A stretch of DNA of 50,192 bases from an uncultured Blautia sp. (GTDB lineage: Bacteria; Bacillota; Clostridia; Lachnospirales; Lachnospiraceae): NCBI GenBank assembly GCA_900547685.1, contig URHS01000014.1, positions 1-50,192 of the forward strand, written 5' to 3'. How positions within the stretch are numbered: position 1 is the first letter of the stretch; each line of letters starts with the position of its first letter. The notes under the pieces are model-generated. The model had not been told where the DNA came from, did no database searches, and saw nothing but the letters and a program-made list of their open reading frames with translations. The translations under genes were made by a program, and so were the position numbers. This document shows positions 1 through 8,102 of the stretch, one piece after another.

Positions 1-426
1 CAATTCAGCTTTATCTTTTCTATCTGGTCTACCCTTGCCAAAGTCATGAATTATTGAATGCTCTGTTACAACTGCTGAACCTGCTAAAATTCTAAAACCT
101 TGCTCTTTAGCCATATCAAATAATTCTATTAAAGTATCTTCTTGTGCTCTATTTCCATAGGTTACAACTACTATAGCTAATGCATTATTACCTTTAATTT
201 TGCTAAAACGTTCTTTAAAAGTAACAGGCACTCTACCTGCATATGAAGGAACACCTAAAAATACTAAATCATTTTCAGCTAAAGATACATCATCTAGATT
301 TGTATTTCTTGATGTTAAATTTATATTTTTATAATTAGGGCTTATTTGCTCACTCAAAAACTGTAATACGAATTTTGTTGTGTCTGTTGGACTAAAAAAC
401 AGATTATAAACTTTATCAATATCCAT
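1..426 (-). CDS. Flavodoxin-like protein, N-terminal part (EFR1/iron-sulfur flavodoxin type), cut by window edge
   Basis: Translation of the minus strand from the ATG at 426 (preceded by GGAGAG) gives 142 residues open to the window edge. The start VYNLFFSPTDTTKFV resembles the FMN phosphate-binding loop of flavodoxin-fold proteins (SPTxTT), and LVFLGVPSYAGRVP matches the second flavin-contacting loop seen in EFR1-type ferredoxin/flavodoxin fusions. In that family a 4Fe-4S domain follows, but it would lie outside the window, so an electron-transfer role is inferred only. It is separated from the decarboxylase genes upstream by a terminator. Confidence 0.7.
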   Translation of the reverse strand, partial: MDIDKVYNLFFSPTDTTKFVLQFLSEQISPNYKNINLTSRNTNLDDVSLAENDLVFLGVPSYAGRVPVTFKERFSKIKGNNALAIVVVTYGNRAQEDTLIELFDMAKEQGFRILAGSAVVTEHSIIHDFGKGRPDRKDKAEL

Positions 427-477
427 AATAATCTCTCCATTTACAAACATAAAGATTATATACAAATACAAAAAGAA

Positions 478-498
478 CCCATTAGCTTAACTAATGGG
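478..498 (-). terminator. Intrinsic terminator after the decarboxylase operon
   Basis: Perfect 8-bp stem CCCATTAG / CTAATGGG with a 5-base loop. Read on the minus strand it is followed by TTCTTTTTGT, a U-rich tract. It lies 29 bases past the stop of the biotin carrier gene and before the flavodoxin-like gene. Confidence 0.85.
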
Positions 499-526
499 CC
501 CTTTCTTTGTAATTTATCGATTAAAA

Positions 527-901
527 TCAACCGATAACAACCATAGTCTGACCAGGTTTTACGCTATCGCCAGCGTTAACTGCGAAAGATTTAACTGTAC
601 CAGCAGCTGGAGCTGTGATTTCGTTCTGCATTTTCATAGCTTCAAGAATTAAAAGAACATCGCCAGCATTAACAGCTTGACCTACGGAAGCTACTAATTT
701 TACAATTTTACCAGGCATTGGAGCAGTAACAGTGTTGTCACCAGCAGCAGGTGCAGCAGCAGCGGCAGCTGGAGCAGCTTTTGGTGCAGGTGCAGCAGCT
801 GGAGCAGCTTTTGGTGCAGCAGCAACTGGAGCAGCAGCTTTTACTTCTTCAATTTCAACTTCATAAGCGTTACCATTTACAGTGATGTTAAATTTTTTCA
901 C
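527..901 (-). CDS. mmdC: Biotin carrier protein (gamma subunit) of methylmalonyl-CoA decarboxylase
   Basis: Carries the biotin that shuttles CO2 from the carboxyltransferase subunit to the membrane decarboxylase. Using the GTG at 901 gives 124 residues; GGAGG sits 8 bases upstream of this GTG, whereas a longer reading from TTG at 916 would put the ribosome site inside the gene. Residues 1-20 form a short N-terminal segment, 21-54 a linker made almost only of Ala, Pro and Lys, and 55-124 a biotinyl domain with EAMKMQN, Lys90 being the expected biotinylated residue. It follows the small subunit and mmdA in one operon. A glutaconyl-CoA or oxaloacetate decarboxylase carrier would look alike; the neighbouring mutase and epimerase point to methylmalonyl-CoA. 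Confidence 0.88.
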   Translation of the reverse strand: MKKFNITVNGNAYEVEIEEVKAAAPVAAAPKAAPAAAPAPKAAPAAAAAAPAAGDNTVTAPMPGKIVKLVASVGQAVNAGDVLLILEAMKMQNEITAPAAGTVKSFAVNAGDSVKPGQTMVVIG

Positions 902-947
902 GACGTATTCCTCCAAGAATTATCTTTTTTATTTCATTGATGATTTA

Positions 948-1094
948 TTAAACAGCATCGCGTCTGCCAGCCATAACCCATGCATCGCTACGTTTAATAC
1001 GAACAGCCATAACTTTATGACCAACCATCATTTCTACAGCAGCAGTAATAGCAGCTACTATTTCTTCACTGATAGGAGCATTATTATTTGCCAT
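948..1094 (-). CDS. Small subunit of methylmalonyl-CoA decarboxylase (epsilon/delta C-terminus-like), 48 aa
   Basis: A 48-residue protein with SEEIVAAITAAVEMM near the start and WVMAGRRDAV at the end. This pattern matches the C-terminal tail of the decarboxylase delta subunit, and in Veillonella a separate 55-residue epsilon subunit repeats it (known from the family). That tail is thought to hold the complex together. The gene lies between mmdA and the biotin carrier, 20 bases after mmdA, with GGAGAG ahead of the ATG. There is no N-terminal membrane helix, so it is not a complete delta subunit. Too short to be caught by routine length cut-offs. Confidence 0.75.
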   Translation of the reverse strand: MANNNAPISEEIVAAITAAVEMMVGHKVMAVRIKRSDAWVMAGRRDAV

Positions 1095-1114
1095 CTTAAA
1101 ACTCTCTCCTCTTA

Positions 1115-2644
1115 TTATAATGGAACATTACCATGTTTTTTCGCAGGACGTGCTTCACGTTTGCTTGCAAGCATGTTCAATGCAGTGATAATACGAGGGC
1201 GGGATTCTTTAGGTTCAATTACCATATCAATGTAACCACGTTCAGCAGCTTTGTATGGTGTAGCGAATTCAGCTACATATTCAGCTGTTTTTGCTGCAAC
1301 ATCAGGGTCTTTTCTGAAGATGATGTTTGCTGCACCAGCAGGACCCATAACAGCAATTTCTGCTGTAGGCCAAGCCATAACTTGGTCAGCACCGAGTTCA
1401 CGAGAGCACATAGCAAGGTAAGAACCACCATATGCTTTACGAGTGATAAGTGTAATTTTTGGTACTGTTGCTTCGCAATAAGCATAAAGCATTTTTGCAC
1501 CATGACGAATGATACCGCCATATTCCTGATCTGTACCTGGTAAGAAGCCAGGAACGTCAACGAGGTTAACGATAGGAATATTAAATGCGTCACAGAAACG
1601 AATGAAACGTGCTGATTTATCAGAAGCATTAATATCAAGGCAACCTGCCATTACAGCTGGTTGGTTTGCAATGATACCAACGGAACGTCCATCAAAATGA
1701 GCAAAACATGTAATGATGTTTGTAGCATAATGCTGATGAACTTCATAGAATTCACCATCATCTACTAAGGAACGAATAACATCTTTCATGTCATAAGGCA
1801 TGTTAGCGTTATCTGGAATTACAGTGTTTAATTCTTCATCCATACGGGATGGATCATCATTTGTAGGTCTTTCTGGAGCATCATCCATGTTGTTGCTTGG
1901 TAAGAAGCTTAATAAGTAACGAATTTGTTCGATACAATCATCTTCATTTTCAGCAGCAAAATGAGCAACACCAGAAGTAGTGTTATGAGTCATAGCACCA
2001 CCGAGCTGTTCAGCTGTTACTTCTTCAGCAGTAACAGATTTGATAACAGCAGGACCAGTGATAAACATCTGGCTAGTATTTTTTACCATGTAGATAAAGT
2101 CAGTAAGAGCTGGAGAATATACTGCACCACCTGCGCATGGTCCCATGATTACAGAAATCTGTGGAACAACACCGGAAGCGTCTGTATTTCTCTGGAAAAT
2201 TCCGCCGTAACCAGAAAGAGCGTCAACAGCTTCTTGAATACGAGCCCCACCAGAGTCATTGATACCAACGCATGGAGCACCCATTTTCAAGGACATTTCT
2301 TGTACTTTCCAGATTTTTTTAGCATGCATTTCACCAAGAGAACCACCTTCAACAGTGAAGTCTTGAGCGTAAGCATATACTAAACGTCCATCAACTGTAC
2401 CATAACCTGTAATTACACCTTCAGCAGGTAAATCTTTCTTTTCCTGACCAAAGTTAGTGCAACGATGTTTTACAAACTGATCTAATTCTACAAATGTACC
2501 TTCATCAAAAAGTTTTTCAATACGTTCACGAGCAGTCATTTTGCCTTTAGCATGTTGTTTTGCAACACGTTTAGGACCGCCTGCTTGTAAAATATGTTCC
2601 TTTTTGGCATTCATGAGGTCAATTCGTTCTTGAACTGTAGCCAA
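1115..2644 (-). CDS. mmdA: Methylmalonyl-CoA decarboxylase alpha subunit (carboxyltransferase)
   Basis: Transfers the carboxyl group of methylmalonyl-CoA to biotin on the carrier subunit, releasing propionyl-CoA. The 509 residues have the usual two crotonase-like carboxyltransferase halves: the N-terminal half holds GINDSGGARIQE (127-138) and GPCAGGAVYSPA (168-179), the C-terminal half NLVDVPGFLPG, RKAYGGSYLAM and MGPAGAANIIF. Length and motifs match MmdA and also the beta subunit of propionyl-CoA carboxylase. The context (mutase, epimerase, carrier, small subunit, no biotin carboxylase) favours the decarboxylase. AGGAGG precedes the ATG. Oxaloacetate decarboxylase alpha belongs to another family and is excluded. 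Confidence 0.92.
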   Translation of the reverse strand: MATVQERIDLMNAKKEHILQAGGPKRVAKQHAKGKMTARERIEKLFDEGTFVELDQFVKHRCTNFGQEKKDLPAEGVITGYGTVDGRLVYAYAQDFTVEGGSLGEMHAKKIWKVQEMSLKMGAPCVGINDSGGARIQEAVDALSGYGGIFQRNTDASGVVPQISVIMGPCAGGAVYSPALTDFIYMVKNTSQMFITGPAVIKSVTAEEVTAEQLGGAMTHNTTSGVAHFAAENEDDCIEQIRYLLSFLPSNNMDDAPERPTNDDPSRMDEELNTVIPDNANMPYDMKDVIRSLVDDGEFYEVHQHYATNIITCFAHFDGRSVGIIANQPAVMAGCLDINASDKSARFIRFCDAFNIPIVNLVDVPGFLPGTDQEYGGIIRHGAKMLYAYCEATVPKITLITRKAYGGSYLAMCSRELGADQVMAWPTAEIAVMGPAGAANIIFRKDPDVAAKTAEYVAEFATPYKAAERGYIDMVIEPKESRPRIITALNMLASKREARPAKKHGNVPL

Positions 2645-2694
2645 AGTTATACCTCCTTAATAAAATCTATATCTATTAAAAAATTTAATATAGA

Positions 2695-3117
2695 TTATTT
2701 TGTTTCATCTAAACGCTGAGCAAGTTCAACTAAGATACCGCTAGCTTTTGGATGAACGAATGCAATGCTGGAATTGCCAGCGCCGTAACGAGGTTGTTCA
2801 TCAATCATACGAACGCCTTTTTCTTTCATTTCAGCGATAGCTTCTTCAATGTTATCAACATTTAATGCAACGTGCTGAATACCAGAACGGCCACCATTTT
2901 TTGCAAGATATTTTGCAATTGGGCCATCTTCAGTTGTGGATTCTAAAAGTTCGAGTTCAACTTCACCGCATGGAACGAAGCTTACTTTTACTTTCTGATC
3001 TTCGATAACTTCATCTTCTTTAGTGATTTTAATACCTAAAACTTCTTCATAGAATTTTTTTGCTTCTTGAAGATTTGGTACAGCAATACCGATATGGTCA
3101 ACTCTGTTGATTTTCAT
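2695..3117 (-). CDS. mce: Methylmalonyl-CoA epimerase
   Basis: Interconverts the R and S forms of methylmalonyl-CoA, linking the mutase product to the decarboxylase. The 140 residues form two VOC/glyoxalase modules with metal ligands visible at His8 (DHIGIAV), His82 (GIQHVALNV) and Glu131 (ILVELAQR). AGGAGG stands ahead of the ATG. It lies 50 bases upstream of mmdA and 36 bases downstream of meaB in the same direction, consistent with one transcript. Confidence 0.95.
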   Translation of the reverse strand: MKINRVDHIGIAVPNLQEAKKFYEEVLGIKITKEDEVIEDQKVKVSFVPCGEVELELLESTTEDGPIAKYLAKNGGRSGIQHVALNVDNIEEAIAEMKEKGVRMIDEQPRYGAGNSSIAFVHPKASGILVELAQRLDETK

Positions 3118-3153
3118 TGATAAAACCCTCCTGATATAAATATTATATCTAAA

Positions 3154-4095
3154 TTATTTTTTTAACATATTATCCATAATAGTATTAACTACTGTATATG
3201 GGTCATTCTGACGAGTTTCAATATCTTTTACATAAGCATCTAATTCGCCAGTTTCTACAATATGTTTTGTTATATAAGAACCAATAGATGCACTCAAGCG
3301 GTCCAATAACTCATTTTTAGCACGTTTATGACGTCTAATAGCTAATGTTCCACTTTCTACTAAATAATTTTGATGTTCAGTAATTGTATCTACTAATTCA
3401 TTAATACCTTCGCCTCTACTAGCCATGACTTTTTTAACTGGAGGACGCCAATCTGGTGTTTCTCCATCAAGGTCTAGCATCATATTAAGCTCTGTATATA
3501 ATTTATCTGCACCATCAAGATCTGCTTTATTGATAGTGAAGATATCACCAATTTCCAATATTCCTGCTTTTATAGCTTGGATATCATCACCAAGGCCTGG
3601 TACCATTACAACCATAGTAGTATCAGCCGCTTTAACGATATCAACCTCAGATTGTCCTACCCCTACAGTTTCTACAATAATTACATCTTTACCAAAAGCA
3701 TCCATAGCTTTTATTGCATCAGCTGTTTTATGAGATAAGCCGCCTAAGCTACCTCTTGTCCCCATACTACGGATAAAGACACCTTCATCGAGGGTTAAGC
3801 TGTTCATTCTTATACGGTCACCTAAGATAGCTCCGCCTGTGAATGGACTAGTTGGGTCAATAGCTATAATACCAACTGTTTTTCCCTGATTACGATAAGC
3901 TCTTGCGAGTCTATCGGTAAGAGTGGATTTACCTGCACCTGGTGGGCCAGTAATACCAAGGACAAAGGCATGCCCAGTATGTGGATACAGTTTTTTCATG
4001 ATTTCTACTGCAGCATCTGTTTCATTTTCAATTGCTGTGATTGCACGAGTTAATGCTAAACGATTTCCATTTAACAATTCTTGAGCTATATCCAT
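3154..4095 (-). CDS. meaB: MeaB/ArgK-type GTPase, chaperone of methylmalonyl-CoA mutase
   Basis: G3E-family P-loop GTPase that protects and reloads the B12 cofactor of methylmalonyl-CoA mutase. The 313 residues show Walker A GPPGAGKST (50-58), a Walker-B-like VIIVETVGVGQSEVD segment, and NKADLDG for base recognition; the C-terminal dimerisation helices are present and the length is typical. The ATG is preceded by AAAGGTGG. It sits downstream of the mutase genes but is separated from them by an intrinsic terminator, so it may be transcribed at a lower level or from its own start. Confidence 0.93.
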   Translation of the reverse strand: MDIAQELLNGNRLALTRAITAIENETDAAVEIMKKLYPHTGHAFVLGITGPPGAGKSTLTDRLARAYRNQGKTVGIIAIDPTSPFTGGAILGDRIRMNSLTLDEGVFIRSMGTRGSLGGLSHKTADAIKAMDAFGKDVIIVETVGVGQSEVDIVKAADTTMVVMVPGLGDDIQAIKAGILEIGDIFTINKADLDGADKLYTELNMMLDLDGETPDWRPPVKKVMASRGEGINELVDTITEHQNYLVESGTLAIRRHKRAKNELLDRLSASIGSYITKHIVETGELDAYVKDIETRQNDPYTVVNTIMDNMLKK

Positions 4096-4161
4096 ATAAG
4101 CACCACCTTTGATGTCAGCTCCTGTCCCTTATGCACAGAAGCCACAAATACATTTATATTA

Positions 4162-4209
4162 AAAATCATCTTGTCTCCTTATAGAGACTAAGAAAGACAA
4201 GATGATTTT
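4162..4209 (-). terminator. Long intrinsic hairpin between mcmB and meaB
   Basis: A 14-bp perfect stem (4162-4175 with 4196-4209), AAAATCATCTTGTC paired with GACAAGATGATTTT, closes on a smaller GTCTC/GAGAC pair. On the minus strand the 3' arm ends in UUUU. It splits the propionate gene cluster in two, probably attenuating read-through into meaB-mce-mmd. Confidence 0.75.
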
Positions 4210-4247
4210 CTTTATATTATTTAATTAATAACGTTAACTGTTAAAAA

Positions 4248-4637
4248 TTAAGCTTCTTTTACGTGAGCTTTGATGAATTCAATAACGTCAGTTGTTGGTG
4301 TACCAGGAGTAAATACTTCTGCAACACCTGCTTCTTTAAGAGCTGGGATATCGCCTTCTGGAATAACACCACCGCCGATGATTAATACATCGTTCATGCC
4401 TTTTTCTCTAACAAGTTTTACAACTTTAGGGAAAAGATGTGGATGAGCACCAGAAAGGATACTCATAGCAACTACATTAACGTCTTCCTGTAAAGCTGCT
4501 TCTGCAATCTGTTCAGGAGTCTGACGAAGACCTGTATAAATTACTTCAAAGCCTGCATCGCGAAGAGCACGTGCTACAACTTTTGCTCCGCGGTCATGAC
4601 CATCTAAACCTGGTTTTGCTACTAATACTCTAATCAT
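4248..4637 (-). CDS. mcmB: Methylmalonyl-CoA mutase, small B12-binding subunit
   Basis: Provides the cobalamin-binding half of a two-gene mutase. The 129 residues (from the ATG at 4637; GGAGG lies 7 bases upstream, so a longer reading from TTG at 4652 is unlikely) contain the base-off B12 motif DGHDRG with His14 as the lower cobalt ligand, then SILSGAH and GGGVIPEGD around the nucleotide-tail pocket. It starts 28 bases after the stop of the large subunit. The split arrangement is known from archaea and several anaerobes, in contrast to the fused enzymes of many bacteria. Confidence 0.94.
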   Translation of the reverse strand: MIRVLVAKPGLDGHDRGAKVVARALRDAGFEVIYTGLRQTPEQIAEAALQEDVNVVAMSILSGAHPHLFPKVVKLVREKGMNDVLIIGGGVIPEGDIPALKEAGVAEVFTPGTPTTDVIEFIKAHVKEA

Positions 4638-4665
4638 TATATTTACCTCCAAATATCTTCACTTA

Positions 4666-6318
4666 TTAAAGATTTACATGTGCTTCATATTCGCCGAATA
4701 CTTTACGCATTACGCCACAGATTTCTCCGAGAGTTGCATAAGTTTTAACGGCAGCGAGGATATGAGGCATAAGATTTTCGTTTTCATCTTTACAAGCAGC
4801 TTCTAAGTCAGCAAGAGCAGCTTCTACAGCAGCGTTGTCACGTTTAGCTTTCATAGCTTCAACTTTAGCTTTCTGTTTTTCACCAACGGAAGCGTCAACT
4901 TTGAGAAGACCTTCAACTGGTTTTTCTTCGATCTGGAATTTGTTTACGCCGACAATTGTTCTAGCACCGGATTCAACATCCATTTGCCATTTGTAAGCAC
5001 TATCCTGAATTTCTTTCTGGATATAACCTTTTTCAATTGCAGATACTGCGCCGCCAATTTCGTCGATTTTTTTGATGTAATCCCAAGCTTCTTTTTCGAT
5101 TCTGTTAGTCATAGCTTCAACATAGTAAGAACCAGCAAGTGGATCTACAACATCAGCTAAACCACTTTCATATGCAACAATCTGTTGAGTACGTAAAGCG
5201 ATCATTACGGATTCTTCTGTAGGAAGAGCAAGTGCTTCATCACGGGAGTTTGTATGAAGGGACTGAGTACCACCCATAACAGCAGCTGCAGTCTGTAAAG
5301 CAACACGGATAATGTTGTTGTTAGGCTGTTGAGCTGTAAGCATGGAACCAGCTGTTTGTGTATGAACACGAAGCATCATGGATTTAGCTTTTTTAGCGCC
5401 AAATCTTTCTTTCATAACTTTAGCCCAGATACGACGGGAAGCACGGAATTTTGCAACTTCTTCAAGTACGTTGTTATGAGCATTCCAGAAGAAGGAGAGA
5501 CGACCTGCGAAAGCATCAACGTCAAGACCAGCTTTAATAGCTGCTTCAACGTAAGCGATACCATCAGCAATAGTAAATGCGATTTCCTGAGAAGCAGTAG
5601 AACCAGCTTCACGAATATGGTAACCGGAAATGGAGATTGTGTTCCATTTTGGTACATATTTAGAGCAATATTCAAAGATGTTAGTGATAAGACGCATAGA
5701 TGGACGTGGTGGGAAGATATATGTTCCACGAGCAGCATATTCTTTAAGAATATCGTTCTGGATTGTACCTTTTAATTGATCAGCAGGTACACCCTGTTTT
5801 TCAGCAACTGCAATGTACATAGCTAAAAGTACGGATGCAGGAGCATTGATAGTCATAGAAGTGGAAACTTTACCAAGATCGATCTGATCGAAGAGGATTT
5901 CCATATCTGCTAAGGAGTCGATAGCAACACCAACTTTACCAACTTCACCTTCGGAGATGTCATCAGTAGAGTCATAACCAATCTGAGTTGGAAGGTCAAA
6001 TGCACAAGAAAGACCTGTAGCACCGGATTCAATTAAATAACGATAACGTTTGTTGGATTCTTCAGCAGTGGAGAAACCTGCATACATACGCATTGTCCAG
6101 AAACGACCACGATACATAGTAGGCTGAACACCACGAGTATAAGGATACATACCAGGGAAACCAATTTCTTCTGTGTAGTCAGTACCTTCAATGTCAAGTG
6201 GAGTATATAAACGTTGTTCTGGAAGATGTCCACGTTCTGGGAATCTTGCAACTGTTTTTTCTACACTAGCGTTATATTCAGCTAAGCCAGCTTGGATTTT
6301 TTCTTTTTCATTGCTCAT
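4666..6318 (-). CDS. mcmA: Methylmalonyl-CoA mutase, large catalytic subunit
   Basis: Catalyses the B12-dependent rearrangement between succinyl-CoA and methylmalonyl-CoA. The 550 residues make up the substrate-binding TIM barrel: TMRMYAGFSTAEESNKRYRY, CAFDLPTQIGYDSTD, TIQNDILKEY, FFWNAHNNVLEEVAKFRASR and HTQTAGSMLTAQQPNNN are all intact. There is no C-terminal B12 domain; that is encoded by the next gene. GGGAGG precedes the ATG. The gene follows the CoA-transferase by 28 bases and is probably co-transcribed from the promoter at 7,900-7,928. Confidence 0.96.
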   Translation of the reverse strand: MSNEKEKIQAGLAEYNASVEKTVARFPERGHLPEQRLYTPLDIEGTDYTEEIGFPGMYPYTRGVQPTMYRGRFWTMRMYAGFSTAEESNKRYRYLIESGATGLSCAFDLPTQIGYDSTDDISEGEVGKVGVAIDSLADMEILFDQIDLGKVSTSMTINAPASVLLAMYIAVAEKQGVPADQLKGTIQNDILKEYAARGTYIFPPRPSMRLITNIFEYCSKYVPKWNTISISGYHIREAGSTASQEIAFTIADGIAYVEAAIKAGLDVDAFAGRLSFFWNAHNNVLEEVAKFRASRRIWAKVMKERFGAKKAKSMMLRVHTQTAGSMLTAQQPNNNIIRVALQTAAAVMGGTQSLHTNSRDEALALPTEESVMIALRTQQIVAYESGLADVVDPLAGSYYVEAMTNRIEKEAWDYIKKIDEIGGAVSAIEKGYIQKEIQDSAYKWQMDVESGARTIVGVNKFQIEEKPVEGLLKVDASVGEKQKAKVEAMKAKRDNAAVEAALADLEAACKDENENLMPHILAAVKTYATLGEICGVMRKVFGEYEAHVNL

Positions 6319-6346
6319 AATTTTAAATTCCTCCCTAAAAAGGTTA

Positions 6347-7846
6347 TTATTTCATTGAACCTGTTTCCATGAATTTTTCATGCCAGGACAAAGCTTCTTT
6401 AATAATATGTGGAGTTTGTGCATGTTTTGTTGCAGCTTCTGCTCTTTCCAAATAATCCATTAACATAGGTTTATAATCTGGATGAGCACATTTGTTAATA
6501 ACTTCACGAGCTCTTTCGCGTGGAGCAAGACCTCTTAAGTCAGCTAAACCTTGTTCTGTAACGATGATATCTACATCATGTTCTGTATGGTCAACATGAG
6601 AGCACATAGGAACGATAGAAGAGATAAGACCGTTTTTAGCAGTAGATGCTGTAAAGAAGCAAGTGAGGTAAGCGTTTCTAGCGAAGTCACCAGAACCACC
6701 AATACCATTCATCATTTTTGTACCCATGATATGAGTGGAGTTTATATTACCATAAATATCGCATTCAATAGCAGTATTCATAGCAATAACACCAATTCTT
6801 CTTACAACTTCTGGGCTATTGGAAATTTCCTGTGGACGAAGTAAAAGATGTTTTCTATATTCTTTGATATTTTCATAGAAACGTTTTAATCCGTCTGGAG
6901 ATGGAGATAATGCTGTACCAGATGCAAAGTTTAATTTACCAGCATCAATTAAGTCAAACATACCATCTTGGATAACTTCTGTATATACAGATAAGTCTTT
7001 TAAATCAGAATCAACGAACCCGCTGATTACTGCATTTGCTACATTACCTACACCAGATTGTAATGGTAAGAGATTTTTAGGCATATGACCTTTTTTAACT
7101 TCATCTTGAAGAAGTTCAATGATATATTCAGACATTTTGTGATCAGCTTCACTAATTTCACCAAATGGACGAGTTTTATCTGTAATATCACAAGGAACAA
7201 TGCATTTAATTTTATCTGGAGTGCAAGGTATGTAAGGTGTACCAATACGGTCGTTAGCCTTAACAATAGGAATTGGAAGACGATGTGGTGGATCAAGAGG
7301 CACATAAACGTCATGCATACCTTCGAGTTCTAATGGTTGGCTAGTATTAACTTCTACTATAACCATATCTGCTTGTTGAACGAAAGAAGCTGTATTACCC
7401 ATAGATGTTGTTGGGATAATGTTACCTTCTTCTGTAATAGCACAAGCTTCTACGATAGCAACATCTAGTTTACCATAGAAACCATAACGTAATAACTGAG
7501 CGGATTCACTAAGATGTAAATCGCTATAAGAGATTTCACCAGAGTTTATTAAATTTCTTAATAATTTGTTAGTTTGATATGGCATACGTTTATCGATACC
7601 ATTAACTTCACAAAGTGCACCATCAAGTTCTGGTCCTACAGAAGCACCTGTATATAAATTAATTTTAAATGGGTGTTCTTTCATGCGTTCAGCAAGAGCC
7701 AAAGGCACAGCTTTAGGATAACCAGATGGTGTAAATCCACTAGTTCCCACATTCATGCCTGGTTTAATTAACTCAGCAGCTTCTTGTGCACTGACAATTT
7801 TCGCATGCAAAGCTTTATTACGCACACGATCTAAAATGTCAATCAT
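6347..7846 (-). CDS. scpC: Propionyl-CoA:succinate CoA-transferase (acetyl-CoA hydrolase/transferase family)
   Basis: Moves CoA from propionyl-CoA to succinate, feeding succinyl-CoA to the mutase and releasing propionate. The 499 residues match the Cat1/ScpC type of CoA-transferase: AQEAAELIKPGMNVGTSGF at the start, MNGIGGSGDFARNAY in the second domain, and DIIVTEQGLADLRGLAPRERA near the end. The gene is first in the operon, with GGAGG before the ATG. Acetate:succinate CoA-transferase is a close relative; the substrate is assigned from the adjacent mutase, epimerase and decarboxylase. Confidence 0.85.
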   Translation of the reverse strand: MIDILDRVRNKALHAKIVSAQEAAELIKPGMNVGTSGFTPSGYPKAVPLALAERMKEHPFKINLYTGASVGPELDGALCEVNGIDKRMPYQTNKLLRNLINSGEISYSDLHLSESAQLLRYGFYGKLDVAIVEACAITEEGNIIPTTSMGNTASFVQQADMVIVEVNTSQPLELEGMHDVYVPLDPPHRLPIPIVKANDRIGTPYIPCTPDKIKCIVPCDITDKTRPFGEISEADHKMSEYIIELLQDEVKKGHMPKNLLPLQSGVGNVANAVISGFVDSDLKDLSVYTEVIQDGMFDLIDAGKLNFASGTALSPSPDGLKRFYENIKEYRKHLLLRPQEISNSPEVVRRIGVIAMNTAIECDIYGNINSTHIMGTKMMNGIGGSGDFARNAYLTCFFTASTAKNGLISSIVPMCSHVDHTEHDVDIIVTEQGLADLRGLAPRERAREVINKCAHPDYKPMLMDYLERAEAATKHAQTPHIIKEALSWHEKFMETGSMK

Positions 7847-7899
7847 TAAAAATTCTCCTCCTTACCAAAATATATTGTTGCATTATTATGTCGTGTTCC

Positions 7900-7928
7900 A
7901 TTATATCATTGTCTAATACGATAATCAA
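7900..7928 (-). promoter_or_regulatory. Promoter of the propionate operon
   Basis: On the minus strand TTGATT (7923-7928) and TATAAT (7900-7905) are separated by exactly 17 bases, about 50 bases before the scpC start. The perfect -10 and spacing make this a strong sigma-A-type candidate. Confidence 0.75.
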
Positions 7929-7940
7929 AGATTATTGTAT
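7916..7940. promoter_or_regulatory. Candidate operator palindrome over the scpC -35
   Basis: ATAC-G-ATAATC, then AAA, then GATTAT-T-GTAT: two 11-base arms with one mismatch around a 3-base centre. It covers the -35 box, the usual place for a repressor site. The binder is unknown; it does not match the Rex consensus well although rex lies next door. Confidence 0.55.
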
Positions 7941-8102
7941 CATTTATGAAATAAATTTTTTTATTTATAATTTTTCAATAAAAAATAAATAAAAATTATA
8001 AAAAATCAACACTCCATCTTTTAATAAATAATAACGCATATCACTAACAAAAGCATACCACTACTAGGGAAAAGCGTCAAGTTTTACTATAGGAAAAGAA
8101 AG
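7941..8102 (-). promoter_or_regulatory. AT-rich region with a possible second promoter and an AT hairpin
   Basis: TTGACG (8075-8080) and TATGCT (8052-8057) lie 17 bases apart on the minus strand just past the rex stop. Downstream, 7964-7975 and 7991-8002 form a 12-bp stem made only of A and T. A short frame (24 codons) has no ribosome site. The stretch could be a leader or a small RNA; nothing in it is recognised. Confidence 0.35.

Noticed and set aside
7916..7940. Rex operator upstream of scpC
   Set aside because: The palindrome ATAATC-AAA-GATTAT lacks the TTGTGA...TCACAA form of Rex sites; kept only as an unassigned operator.
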